Notes: generated from the letters alone by a model not told the origin. Positions 1 to 7,611 are shown, counted from the stretch's first letter. The stretch is 10,482 bases of DNA from Acidobacteriota bacterium (GCA_022574065.1 JACZST010000045.1:1-10482), one strand, 5' to 3'. Program-made: numbers and translations.

Positions 1-386
1 CGTGACCCCCCAACGCTCCAACGAGATATCAGGAACCGTCCCCACCCACGGCCCCCTCACGGGTGAAGCACTCAGTGAAGTTTCAACAGGAGTCCCTCAG
101 CACTCCAGACCTGCCCCAGAGGCGGATTTCGGACCGCTTGTCGCGGTTCCCGTTCGGCCTACGCGTCAACGGTCAACAAGCTGATCGACCTCCTAGAAGC
201 CAACTTCGGGTTTCCGCCCTCCGGCGAATGACCCTTCCATCGGGCTGTGTTGGCCCTCCTTACAGGCGTACTAGGTCTCTGGCCTGGTGGCCCAGCGCTT
301 CGCGACCCCGTCGCTGTGCCATCCTGTGATCCGCCCAGCAGCCGAGGTGCCCCGCGAGGTGCCTTGGCCTGGTCCAGATCGCTGCT
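1..386. other. No convincing gene; possible decayed coding sequence
   Basis: I see no supported gene in these 386 bases. Open frames on both strands are short, lack good ribosome binding sites and overlap each other. One plus-strand frame closing with TGA at 229-231 ends in a protein-like stretch (STVNKLIDLLEANFGFPPSGE minus its last residue is the readable core), but it is broken by stops at 64 and 76, so it would be a remnant at best. An 8-base direct repeat (GAGGTGCC) occurs twice between about 345 and 365, and GCGAC-N3-GTCGC forms a weak dyad near 300-315. Neither is followed by a T-run that would make a clear terminator for the phosphoketolase gene ending at 387. Confidence 0.3.
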
Positions 387-2771
387 CTAGTGCTGCCAGG
401 ACCAGTCGCGGATCTCGGGTGGGTCTTCTCCTTCGCTCCGGGTGTGGGCCCGACATTCGAGGCGTCTCGTACTCATGAGCTGACGGACATGGCCGGCTCT
501 CGTTGCCAACCCGGGTACCCGGTCGATGACATCCATCACAAGGTGAAAGCGGTCTAGATCGTTGAGCATGGCCATGTCGAAAGGCGTTGTAGTCGTTCCC
601 TCCTCCTTGTAGCCCCGCACGTGGAGATTGGCGTGGTTGGTGCGACGGTAGGCAAGGCGGTGGATGAGTCCCGGATATCCGTGGTAGGCGAACACGATCG
701 GCCGATCCGTGGTGAAAAGCGCGTCAAACTCGGCATCAGCCAACCCGTGGGGGTGTTCACTGTCCGGTTGGAGCCGCATCAGGTCGACAACGTTGACGAC
801 CCGCACTTTGACGTCGGGCAGATGCTGGCGCATCAGGTCGACTGCTGCGATGGTCTCGATTGTCGGGACGTCACCGCAGCACGCCATAACCACATCGGGT
901 TCTCCGCCTTGGTCGTTGCTGGCCCAGTCCCATATCCCGACACCGCGTGTGCAGTGGATGATGGCGTCTTCCATCGAGAGCCAGTCGAGTTGTCGCTGCT
1001 TGCCGGCCACGATGACGTTCACATAGTGACGGCTGCGTAAACAGTGATCGGCTACCGAAAGGAGGCAGTTGGCGTCCGGGGGGAAGTAGACACGAATAAT
1101 CTCCGCTTTCTTGTTGACGACGTGATCGATGAACCCGGGGTCCTGATGCGAGAAACCGTTGTGGTCTTGGCGCCACACGTGAGAGCTCAACAGGTAGTTC
1201 AGAGACGCCACCGGACGTCGCCACGGGATCTCAGTGGTCACCTTGAGCCATTTGGCGTGCTGGTTGAACATTGAATCGATGATGTGAATAAATGCTTCGT
1301 AGCAGTTGAATAGTCCATGGCGGCCGGTGAGGAGGTAGCCCTCAAGCCAACCCTGGCACAGATGCTCCGACAGGACCTCCATGACCCGGCCATCTGGTGC
1401 CAAGTGTTCATCGCCGGGGATGATCTCAGCGTTGAACGCCCGGTTTGTGACTTCGAACGCGGCACCGAGTCGGTTGGAGGCAGTCTCGTCTGGGCCGAAC
1501 AACCTGAACGTGTCAGGGTTGTATTCGATCACGTCACGTAGGAAGGTCCCGAGAACACGGGTAGCTTCACTGGAGGTGGATCCCGGAGTGGCGACGTCTA
1601 CGGCGTAGTCGCGGAAGTCCGGCAGGCTCAGGTCGCGTAGAAGTAGTCCGCCGTTGGAATGAGGGTTAGCACTCATCCGCCGGTGGCCCTTGGGGGCAAG
1701 CCCGGCGACCATAGGGACCAACGTGCCGTTCTTGTCGAAGAGCTCGTCAGGGCGGTAGCTGCGCATCCACGACTCCAGCATCGCGAGGCGTTCGGGGTTG
1801 CTCCGGACGTCCGCCAATGGGACTTGGTGGGATCGGAAGGTCCCTTCGACGAGTAGACCGTCGACCTCTTTGGGTCCGGTCCAGCCCTTGGGACTGCGCA
1901 AGACGATCATCGGCCAACTGGGACGGACCGTATTGCGGTGAGTCCGCGCTTGTCGTTGGATGTCTTGGATCTCCTCAACGATCCGATCGAGAGTCGCTGC
2001 CATACGCTGGTGCATCCGTTGAGGGTCGTCTCCTTCAACGAAGTAGGGCCGGTAGCCGTAGCCTTCGAGCAGGTGACGCAACTCGTCTTTCGGGATCCTG
2101 GCCAGCACGGTCGGGCTAGCAATCTTGTAGCCATTCAGGTGAAGGACCGGGAGGACTGCCCCGTCTCGGGCAGGGTTTAGGAATTTGTTGGAGTGCCAGC
2201 TCGCGGCCAGCGGACCGGTTTCCGCTTCGCCATCACCAATCACGCAGCACACCACGAGGTCCGGGTTGTCGAACGCCGCGCCATAAGCGTGTGCCAGGGC
2301 GTACCCGAGTTCGCCGCCCTCGTGGATCGATCCAGGGGTCTCCGGCGCTACGTGACTTGGGATCCCGCCGGGAAACGAGAACTGGCGGAACAGCCGCTTC
2401 ATCCCTTCTACATTTGTCGTGATATCGGGGTAAGTCTCGGTATATGTCCCTTCCAGGTAGGCGTTGGCCACCAGACCCGGGCCGCCATGTCCAGGACCCG
2501 TGACGTAGAGGGCGTTCAAGTCCCAGTTTCGGATCACGCGGTTCATGTGCGCATAAACGAAATTGAGCCCCGGCGTTGTGCCCCAATGGCCGAGGAGTCT
2601 CGGTTTGATGTGCTCTGGCCGTAGCGGCTCGCGAAGAAGTGGGTTGTCGAGCAGATAGATCTGTCCCACCGACAAGTAATTGGCCGAACGCCAATAAGCG
2701 TCGATCAACCGCGCCTCATCGTCTGTAAGCGGACCATCGATTCGGGGCTCTGGGTCTGACGCTCCAGGCAT
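387..2771 (-). CDS. xfp: Xylulose-5-phosphate/fructose-6-phosphate phosphoketolase
   Basis: This cytosolic thiamine-diphosphate enzyme uses phosphate to cleave xylulose-5-phosphate or fructose-6-phosphate, giving acetyl phosphate plus glyceraldehyde-3-phosphate or erythrose-4-phosphate. The protein has 794 residues, the usual family length, with the N-terminal, central and C-terminal Xfp domains in order. Visible signatures are GHWGTTPG (61-68), GPGHGGP (92-98), SHVAPETPGSIHEGGELGY (139-157), the ThDP/Mg site GDGEAETGPLAASWH (179-193), FGPDETASNRL (425-435), LSEHLCQGWLEGYLLTGRHG (467-486) and the histidine-rich NGFSHQDPG (538-546). The frame stays open upstream to 3020, but ATG at 2771 has a good GAGAGG ribosome binding site 8 nt away, and homology begins there. 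It is divergent from the cation ATPase. The acetate kinase that would use its acetyl phosphate lies beyond that ATPase. Substrate preference (C5, C6 or both) cannot be read from the sequence. Confidence 0.97.
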   Translation of the reverse strand: MPGASDPEPRIDGPLTDDEARLIDAYWRSANYLSVGQIYLLDNPLLREPLRPEHIKPRLLGHWGTTPGLNFVYAHMNRVIRNWDLNALYVTGPGHGGPGLVANAYLEGTYTETYPDITTNVEGMKRLFRQFSFPGGIPSHVAPETPGSIHEGGELGYALAHAYGAAFDNPDLVVCCVIGDGEAETGPLAASWHSNKFLNPARDGAVLPVLHLNGYKIASPTVLARIPKDELRHLLEGYGYRPYFVEGDDPQRMHQRMAATLDRIVEEIQDIQRQARTHRNTVRPSWPMIVLRSPKGWTGPKEVDGLLVEGTFRSHQVPLADVRSNPERLAMLESWMRSYRPDELFDKNGTLVPMVAGLAPKGHRRMSANPHSNGGLLLRDLSLPDFRDYAVDVATPGSTSSEATRVLGTFLRDVIEYNPDTFRLFGPDETASNRLGAAFEVTNRAFNAEIIPGDEHLAPDGRVMEVLSEHLCQGWLEGYLLTGRHGLFNCYEAFIHIIDSMFNQHAKWLKVTTEIPWRRPVASLNYLLSSHVWRQDHNGFSHQDPGFIDHVVNKKAEIIRVYFPPDANCLLSVADHCLRSRHYVNVIVAGKQRQLDWLSMEDAIIHCTRGVGIWDWASNDQGGEPDVVMACCGDVPTIETIAAVDLMRQHLPDVKVRVVNVVDLMRLQPDSEHPHGLADAEFDALFTTDRPIVFAYHGYPGLIHRLAYRRTNHANLHVRGYKEEGTTTTPFDMAMLNDLDRFHLVMDVIDRVPGLATRAGHVRQLMSTRRLECRAHTRSEGEDPPEIRDWSWQH

Positions 2772-2987
2772 GGTCGATTCCTCTCTCGCAGCGCTACGGC
2801 TCACGACAGGGCCCACAGTAGGTCGGGATGGAGCGCTCCGACTATTCCGCAGGGGCCGTCCGAGTAACAAGGCCTTGCAAGTAAACGGATCCTTTGAGCG
2901 GGTGAACCACCTCCGGCGGATGCAGCTCGCCGCGATGGGTCCGCCCGAGGTTTCGGCGACTCCGTAAGATCGCCGGGATGAATCTCT
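2772..2987. promoter_or_regulatory. Divergent xfp / cation-ATPase control region with palindromes
   Basis: These 216 bp separate two divergent genes and must hold at least part of both promoters. Two perfect palindromes are visible: GAGCGCTC at 2831-2838 and CAAGGCCTTG at 2868-2877, the latter overlapping TTGCAA at 2875-2880. A -10-like TAAGAT lies at 2964-2969, about 19 nt before the ATPase start, with no recognisable -35 at the right distance, so the promoter call is weak. A five-codon frame (ATG at 2978, stop at 2993-2995) overlaps the ATPase start out of frame. I could not match the palindromes to a named regulator. Confidence 0.35.
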
Positions 2988-5645
2988 ATGAGTAGTAGGC
3001 CGGCTACAGATGCGTGGCATGCCGTCGAGGTTGCAGAAGTCGTCGCTCGTCTCGACACAGACCGGGAGCGTGGGATCGAGACCGCGGAGGCGGCACGCCG
3101 GTTGGGACGCTTCGGCCCCAATGCGCTGAGCGGTGGGGGCGGACCGACCAGGCTTGACATTCTGCTCCGCCAGTTCCGAGATGTGTTGGTGTGGTTGCTG
3201 TTAGTTGCCGCTTTGGTCAGCGGCTTGCTCTTGCGTCAATGGGTCGACGCCGCTGTGATCGGGGCGATCGTGTTGCTCAATGCGGTTCTCGGTTACGTCC
3301 AGGAGGCCCGCGCCGACGATGCCCTCGCCCGGTTGAAGGAAATGGCTGCCCCGGAGGCCAAGGTCGTCCGTGGAGGCGAGGAGCGGCTGGTCGCCGCGTC
3401 GCAGGTCGTGCCCGGAGATCTTGTTCGGCTCGAGGCTGGCGATCGAGTGCCCGCCGATGCCCGAGTGGTGGAGGCCGCTCATCTAGAGGCGGATGAGTCG
3501 GCGCTCACCGGCGAGTCGTTTCCGGTAGTGAAGATGGCGGGCTCGGTACCGATCGACGCCGGCACCGCTGATCGCCGATCGATGGTGTTCGCCGGGACCG
3601 TCGTCAGTACCGGTCGGGGGAATGTGCTGGTTACAGGCACCGGGATGAACACCGAGGTGGGTCGGCTGGCAGCGATGTTGGAGGTGGAGGAACCGCAGAC
3701 TCCTCTCCAAGTGGAGCTGACGAGAGTCGGAAAGCGCATTGCCGTGTTGGCGGTGGTGATCGCGGCCGTCATCTTTCTGTTGGGTGTGGCTCGAGACCTC
3801 CCGGCGGAGACGATGTTTCTCACCGCGGTAGCGTTAGCCGTCGCCGCCATACCTGAGGGCCTCACGGCTGTGGTGACGGTCACACTGTCGCGTGGGGTCT
3901 CGTCGATGGCTCGTAATCACGCCATTGTGCGGCGGCTCCCGGCGGTGGAAGCACTTGGCTCGGCCTCTGTGATCTGCACTGACAAGACTGGCACGCTGAC
4001 TCGCAACGAGATCCGTGTGCAGGCCCTCGACTTTGCTGATCTGCGGGTTGCCGCGCAGGACGCCCACGATGTCGACGGTCGCACTTGGCGCTACGCCCAG
4101 GTGGCTGCCCTCTGCAACGATGCCCGGGCAACGGCGAACGGACTCGTCGGCGACCCCACCGAGGTGGCCCTCCTGATGTCCGTGGATCCGGTGCTGGCGT
4201 CGGTGAGCGAACTCCGCCGACAATATCCACGAGTTGACGAAATTTCGTTTGACTCGGCCCGCAAGCAAATGACAACCCTGCACTCCGACGACGGTGGGTT
4301 CCTTCTGTGCTCGAAGGGCGCCCCCGAAGTGATCATCGAACGGTCACAGCGGTTCGAAACCAGCCACGGCCCAGAGCCGCTTGATGAGCAGCGCCGCAGC
4401 AGCGCCATGACCGTGTCAGACGAATTCGCAGCTCGCGGGCTCCGCACCCTCGCGCTGGCTTACCGCACGATCCCAGATCAACCGACCGACCTGTCACAAG
4501 AGGAGGACAACCTCGTGCTGATCGGCATTGTCGGCATGAGCGACGAGCTGCGGCCAGAGGCCCGCCTGGCGGTCGAGGAGGCGCAACAAGCCGGCATTCG
4601 GATCGTGATGATCACCGGTGATCACCTCGTCACTGCCGAGGCTGTGGCCCGAAACCTCAACATCGTCCGCCCCGGACAGATAACCATGTCCGGTGCAGAG
4701 CTTCGCGACATCGACGCCGACACGTTGAGCGACCAGGTCGACCGGTACGCGGTCTACGCCCGGGTCGACCCGATCGACAAGGTCAAGATCGTCAAGGCCT
4801 GGCGTTCGCGCGGGTACATCGTCGCCATGACTGGAGATGGCATCAACGATGCCCCGGCCCTGCGTTCTGCAGACATTGGTATCGGTATGGGCAGCGGGAC
4901 CGACGTAGCGAAAGACGCGGCGTCGATCGTGATCGCCGACGACAACTTCGCAACCATCATCACCGCCGTCCGCGAAGGACGGGGCATCTTCGCCAACCTG
5001 AAGAAGGTGGTCTACTTCCTCCTATCGGCCAACGTCAGCGAAGTCCTGGTGATGGTGATCGGGTTCGCCGTCTTCGGTTCGCTCGGTGAGCCCCTGCTCG
5101 CCACCCAACTGCTATGGATCAACCTCGTCACCGACGGACTCCCGGCACTAGCCCTCGGCGTCGATCCTCTCCCCGACGGCCTGATGGACCGACCCCCCGA
5201 CCGCCGCCGCGACATCCTCGGGCCGCTCCACCAGCTCAGGATCCTGTGGCAAGGCGCCCTCCTCGCGGCCGGAGCCCTGGGTGCTCTCGTCTACGGCTAC
5301 TACCTGCGCGACATGCCCTGGGAATACACCCGAACCCTCACCTTCACGACGCTGGTCACACTTCAGCTGCTCCACGTCTACAACGTCCGGGCACAAGGCA
5401 CCAGCGTGTGGCGCCTCGGATTCGGCCACAACAACGTGCTAGCCGTCGGGGTCGCCGCTTCCCTGGCCCTGCAAATCGCGGTCGTCTACACACCCATCGG
5501 CCAAAGCCTGTTCGACACCGTGGCGATCGAGGCGGTTGATTGGATAGCGATCAGCCTCCTCACCGTGGCGCCCTTCGTCATGATCGACCTCATCAAGCAA
5601 TGGGTGCTGCGCAACCACCCCGAATGGGAAACCGCAACAGATTAG
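2988..5645 (+). CDS. P2-type (Ca2+-ATPase-like) cation-transporting ATPase
   Basis: This membrane pump hydrolyses ATP to move cations. It has 885 residues with a cation ATPase N-terminal domain (about 8-80), actuator loop ALTGES (172-177), phosphorylation motif DKTGTLT with Asp332, nucleotide-domain KGAPE (443-447), TGDH (543-546), hinge TGDGINDAPAL (615-625) and a C-terminal membrane bundle of six helices. By hand alignment to SERCA, the M4 site AAIPEGL (Glu290) and M5/M6 residues Asn682, Glu685, Asn712, Thr715 and Asp716 are conserved. The residue matching the M8 site-I glutamate is Gln793, which argues for a single Ca2+ site or altered selectivity. It resembles actinobacterial CtpF-type pumps, though Na+, Mn2+ or other ions cannot be excluded. 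ATG at 2988 is preceded by only a weak SD-like GGGATGA. It is divergent from xfp and convergent with ackA. Confidence 0.95.
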   Translation: MSSRPATDAWHAVEVAEVVARLDTDRERGIETAEAARRLGRFGPNALSGGGGPTRLDILLRQFRDVLVWLLLVAALVSGLLLRQWVDAAVIGAIVLLNAVLGYVQEARADDALARLKEMAAPEAKVVRGGEERLVAASQVVPGDLVRLEAGDRVPADARVVEAAHLEADESALTGESFPVVKMAGSVPIDAGTADRRSMVFAGTVVSTGRGNVLVTGTGMNTEVGRLAAMLEVEEPQTPLQVELTRVGKRIAVLAVVIAAVIFLLGVARDLPAETMFLTAVALAVAAIPEGLTAVVTVTLSRGVSSMARNHAIVRRLPAVEALGSASVICTDKTGTLTRNEIRVQALDFADLRVAAQDAHDVDGRTWRYAQVAALCNDARATANGLVGDPTEVALLMSVDPVLASVSELRRQYPRVDEISFDSARKQMTTLHSDDGGFLLCSKGAPEVIIERSQRFETSHGPEPLDEQRRSSAMTVSDEFAARGLRTLALAYRTIPDQPTDLSQEEDNLVLIGIVGMSDELRPEARLAVEEAQQAGIRIVMITGDHLVTAEAVARNLNIVRPGQITMSGAELRDIDADTLSDQVDRYAVYARVDPIDKVKIVKAWRSRGYIVAMTGDGINDAPALRSADIGIGMGSGTDVAKDAASIVIADDNFATIITAVREGRGIFANLKKVVYFLLSANVSEVLVMVIGFAVFGSLGEPLLATQLLWINLVTDGLPALALGVDPLPDGLMDRPPDRRRDILGPLHQLRILWQGALLAAGALGALVYGYYLRDMPWEYTRTLTFTTLVTLQLLHVYNVRAQGTSVWRLGFGHNNVLAVGVAASLALQIAVVYTPIGQSLFDTVAIEAVDWIAISLLTVAPFVMIDLIKQWVLRNHPEWETATD

Positions 5646-5689
5646 ATCCCCACCTGCCTCCCTGCAGGATGGACCCGCACCGATGTGGC

Positions 5690-5847
5690 TACGCCACCAC
5701 GAACGACCCGGTGGCCCACGCCATCGATCTCACCGAGATCGGCGAGGGGGCCGCGGCGAGATAAGTCGGTCAACGCTTCAATACAAGCTGCAGCCCATGA
5801 GCATGATCCGGTGCGCTCACCTCCCTGCTGTCCGCCGGAGCGTTGGC
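5690..5847 (-). pseudogene. Frameshifted duplicate fragment of acetate kinase
   Basis: This stretch repeats the 5' part of the nearby intact ackA, in the same orientation. By hand alignment of about 149 positions (5701-5847 against 6843-6990) I count roughly 17 substitutions and one single-base gap, near 88% identity. The conserved part covers ackA residues of about 48-98. On the minus strand one frame still reads LADLGEIDGVGHRVVRGG, matching LTDLSEIDGVGHRVVHGG of AckA, and another reads APDHAHGLQLVL. The copy has one base fewer near 5777-5778, which puts these two parts in different frames. Neither the AckA N-terminus nor anything after the GHRVV segment is recognisable, so it cannot encode a kinase. 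It lies between the ATPase stop at 5645 and the ackA stop at 5908. Partial tandem duplication followed by decay is the simplest origin. Confidence 0.85.
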
Positions 5848-5907
5848 GCAACGGACGAAGCGGTGTTCCTTACGCGACTTGCGGAACCGGCTGGCCGGTG
5901 TGTCGCA

Positions 5908-7131
5908 TCACGTGGGGGCGTGCCCTCGATCCACCAACCGCGCAGTGTCGCGAGCAATCAGAAGCTCTTCCTCGGTTGGAATGCACCACATTGGAAGCGC
6001 GGCAGTGGGGCCTGTAAGCAGGCCGGTGGCGCCTCCGACGCACGCGTCATTGGCCGCCTGGTCGATCTCGACACCCAACGGATGCAGCAGCTCGCCAAGC
6101 TGGGCTCGGATCGCCGCGGCGTTCTCGCCGATGCCGCCCGTGAGGACCACTGCGTCAACGCTCGGGAGAATTGCTGCGTACGAACCGATGTATTTGGCAA
6201 TTCGATAGATGAACATCTCGATGGCGAGAGCCGCCTCTCCATCCCCACGACGGCCAGCATCCTCGAGATCCCGAAGGTCGCTCAGTCCGCGGCTCACGCC
6301 AAACAGCCCAGACGCGTGGTTCAAAAGATCCCCGATCTCCTCTGCAGCCAGCCCGCGCTCCAACATGTAGAGCACAACGCTCGGGTCGAGATCTCCGGAG
6401 CGGGTGCCCATCATGAGTCCGGCCAGCGGGGTCATCCCCATGGAGTGATCGACCGCCCTTCCGCGGGCAACGGCGGTGACCGAACACCCGTTTCCAAGGT
6501 GACAAGTAATAAGGTTGAGTTCCGCCAGCGGTTTGCCGAGGACCACCGCAGCCTGGGCCGTCACGTATCGGTGGCTGGTCCCGTGGAAGCCGTACCTGCG
6601 CACACGATGCTCCGTGTACCAGTCCGTGGGCACCGCGTAGCGATAAGCGCGAGGCGGCAGCGTGGACAGAAATGCCGTGTCGAAAACCGCCACATGCGGA
6701 ACGTTTGGGATAGCCTCCATCGCGGCCCTGATGCCCGCCAGGTTCGGCGGATTGTGCAACGGAGCGAGCTCGACGTGGCGTTGAATCGTCTCGATGACCG
6801 CTTCTGTGATCTGCACAGACCCCGAGACGTCCGCGCCTCCATGAACGACCCGGTGTCCGACGCCATCGATCTCACTGAGATCGGTGAGGGGGCCGCCGTG
6901 ACGTGGGTCGGTCAACGCTTTCAAAACAAGCTGCAGCCCATGAGCATGATCCGGTGCGTTCACCCCCCCGCTGTCCGCCGGAGGGTTGGTGCGGCCGCTG
7001 CTCTGGTGAAGCCGTGCCCCGGCAGTCCCGAGACGCTCTAGGTGCCCTTCGACAAGCACAGATTCTGCTGGCATCGCAAAAAGCCGGTACTTGATCGAGC
7101 TGCTGCCGCTGTTGATGACGAAAATATTCAC
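5908..7131 (-). CDS. ackA: Acetate kinase
   Basis: This cytosolic enzyme reversibly converts acetyl phosphate plus ADP to acetate plus ATP. The protein has 407 residues, the normal family length, with both ASKHA-fold halves. Visible motifs are the N-terminal INSGSSSIKY (6-15, Asn7), GHRVVHGG (92-99, Arg94), His126 in PLHNPP, Asp151 in DTAF, GFHGTSH (181-187, His183), HLGNG (211-215), GTRSGDLDP (242-250, Arg244), GGIGEN (332-337) and the C-terminal PTEEELLIARDT. These match the catalytic positions of the Methanosarcina enzyme. The start is GTG at 7131, with GGAG 7 nt upstream; the reading frame places the conserved MNIFVINSGS immediately there. No phosphotransacetylase gene is in the window, so acetyl phosphate probably comes from the phosphoketolase. 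An 18-bp-period tandem repeat lies just upstream, and a decayed partial copy lies just downstream. Confidence 0.97.
   Translation of the reverse strand: MNIFVINSGSSSIKYRLFAMPAESVLVEGHLERLGTAGARLHQSSGRTNPPADSGGVNAPDHAHGLQLVLKALTDPRHGGPLTDLSEIDGVGHRVVHGGADVSGSVQITEAVIETIQRHVELAPLHNPPNLAGIRAAMEAIPNVPHVAVFDTAFLSTLPPRAYRYAVPTDWYTEHRVRRYGFHGTSHRYVTAQAAVVLGKPLAELNLITCHLGNGCSVTAVARGRAVDHSMGMTPLAGLMMGTRSGDLDPSVVLYMLERGLAAEEIGDLLNHASGLFGVSRGLSDLRDLEDAGRRGDGEAALAIEMFIYRIAKYIGSYAAILPSVDAVVLTGGIGENAAAIRAQLGELLHPLGVEIDQAANDACVGGATGLLTGPTAALPMWCIPTEEELLIARDTARLVDRGHAPT
6843..6990 (-). repeat. Parent copy of the ackA internal direct repeat
   Basis: This internal part of ackA is the intact counterpart of the frameshifted copy at 5690-5847. 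The two copies are direct repeats about 1,142 bp apart, flanking most of the ackA gene. The longest identical block (CAGCCCATGAGCATGATCCG, starting at 6934 here and 5791 in the other copy) continues only a few bases on either side. Recombination between the copies would remove the C-terminal three quarters of ackA. Confidence 0.8.
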
Positions 7132-7144
7132 CGGTCAGCTCCAG

Positions 7145-7178
7145 TAGGCCTCACGTCTCGATTAGGTCTCACGTCTCG
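7145..7178. repeat. Two tandem 16-bp repeats upstream of ackA
   Basis: The plus strand reads TAGGYCTCACGTCTCG twice with a period of 18 bp (7145-7160 and 7163-7178), differing at one base. The block begins 14 nt upstream of the ackA GTG start and sits beside its ribosome binding site. It could be a paired operator, a leader element or a chance slippage duplication. I recognise no named regulator for it. Confidence 0.55.
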
Positions 7179-7233
7179 CATCAGACCCCCAGATACGCGT
7201 TTTCGGCATCGAGCTTTTGCCCGCTTGCGAGGG

Positions 7234-7250
7234 CCCTGGAGGCCCCAGGG
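7234..7250 (-). terminator. Weak hairpin between SHOCT gene and ackA
   Basis: CCCTGG (7234-7239) and CCAGGG (7245-7250) form a 6-bp stem with a 5-nt loop, 29 nt past the SHOCT gene stop. No T-run follows on the minus strand, so a full Rho-independent terminator is doubtful. It could weaken read-through into ackA or stabilise the upstream message. Confidence 0.25.
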
Positions 7251-7278
7251 GTTGCGCTCTTCCCGGCGTTCGGCGCTG

Positions 7279-7551
7279 CTACTGGAGTTCGCTGACCCGC
7301 TCTCGGTACTCGTCGCTCGACAGTTCATCCCTCGCGTATCGCTCGGCGAGAACCTCTCGCGCCCGGTCAGCCGGGTCTCGCGGTGCCCACCCGCCAGGCC
7401 GGGCGGTGGCGCGAACGAGCCACACGACAAACACTAAGAATAGGGCCATCATCAGCACGCCCCATATCCACATCCAGGCGCCGCCCCAACCGCTCATATG
7501 ATCGAAACTATCGGCGTCAGCCAATACCGCGAATCTGAAGAAGATAGTCAT
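7279..7551 (-). CDS. Small membrane-anchored SHOCT-domain protein
   Basis: The protein has 90 residues. A short N-terminal segment is followed by a single hydrophobic helix of about residues 25-47, rich in Trp, Met, Leu and Val (WGVLMMALFLVFVVWLV). A basic and proline-containing linker follows, then a C-terminal SHOCT motif at about 63-89 (ADRAREVLAERYARDELSSD and onward to the end). SHOCT segments are short helices at the ends of many bacterial proteins; they are thought to mediate oligomerisation, and no enzymatic role is known. ATG at 7551 has GGGAGG about 11 nt upstream, a slightly long spacing. An alternative ATG at 7497 (Met19) has no better site. The promoter side holds two strong dyads. 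The gene is upstream of ackA on the same strand and may be co-transcribed with it across a 147-nt gap. Confidence 0.82.
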   Translation of the reverse strand: MTIFFRFAVLADADSFDHMSGWGGAWMWIWGVLMMALFLVFVVWLVRATARPGGWAPRDPADRAREVLAERYARDELSSDEYRERVSELQ

Positions 7552-7575
7552 CGGTTTCTGAACCTCCCTTTCGCT

Positions 7576-7595
7576 CTTGTGAAATCTGTCACAAG
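7576..7595. promoter_or_regulatory. CRP-family-like operator, TGTGA-N6-TCACA
   Basis: CTTGTGA and TCACAAG form a perfect 7-bp inverted repeat around a 6-nt spacer. The core is exactly TGTGA-N6-TCACA, the consensus of E. coli CRP and of mycobacterial CRP (Rv3676). Its centre is about 34 nt upstream of the SHOCT gene start. If the -10-like stretch at 7601-7608 is real, the site would sit at or just after the transcription start, which fits repression better than activation. The same bases could also form a hairpin in the message. Confidence 0.55.
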
Positions 7596-7611
7596 TTTCC
7601 CCTATATCGAC

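Noticed and set aside
345..365. Repeat near the xfp stop as a terminator
   Set aside because: The GAGGTGCC units are direct, not inverted, so they cannot form a hairpin with each other, and no T-run follows.
2772..3020. N-terminal extension of phosphoketolase up to 3020
   Set aside because: The extra 83 residues do not look like any Xfp, would overlap the pump start, and the ATG at 2771 has a strong ribosome binding site and the expected family length.
5683..7041. A 452-codon plus-strand open frame antisense to ackA
   Set aside because: It runs opposite the clear AckA coding sequence and through the ackA remnant. Its translation has no domain-like pattern and no good start site; long antisense frames are common in high-GC DNA.
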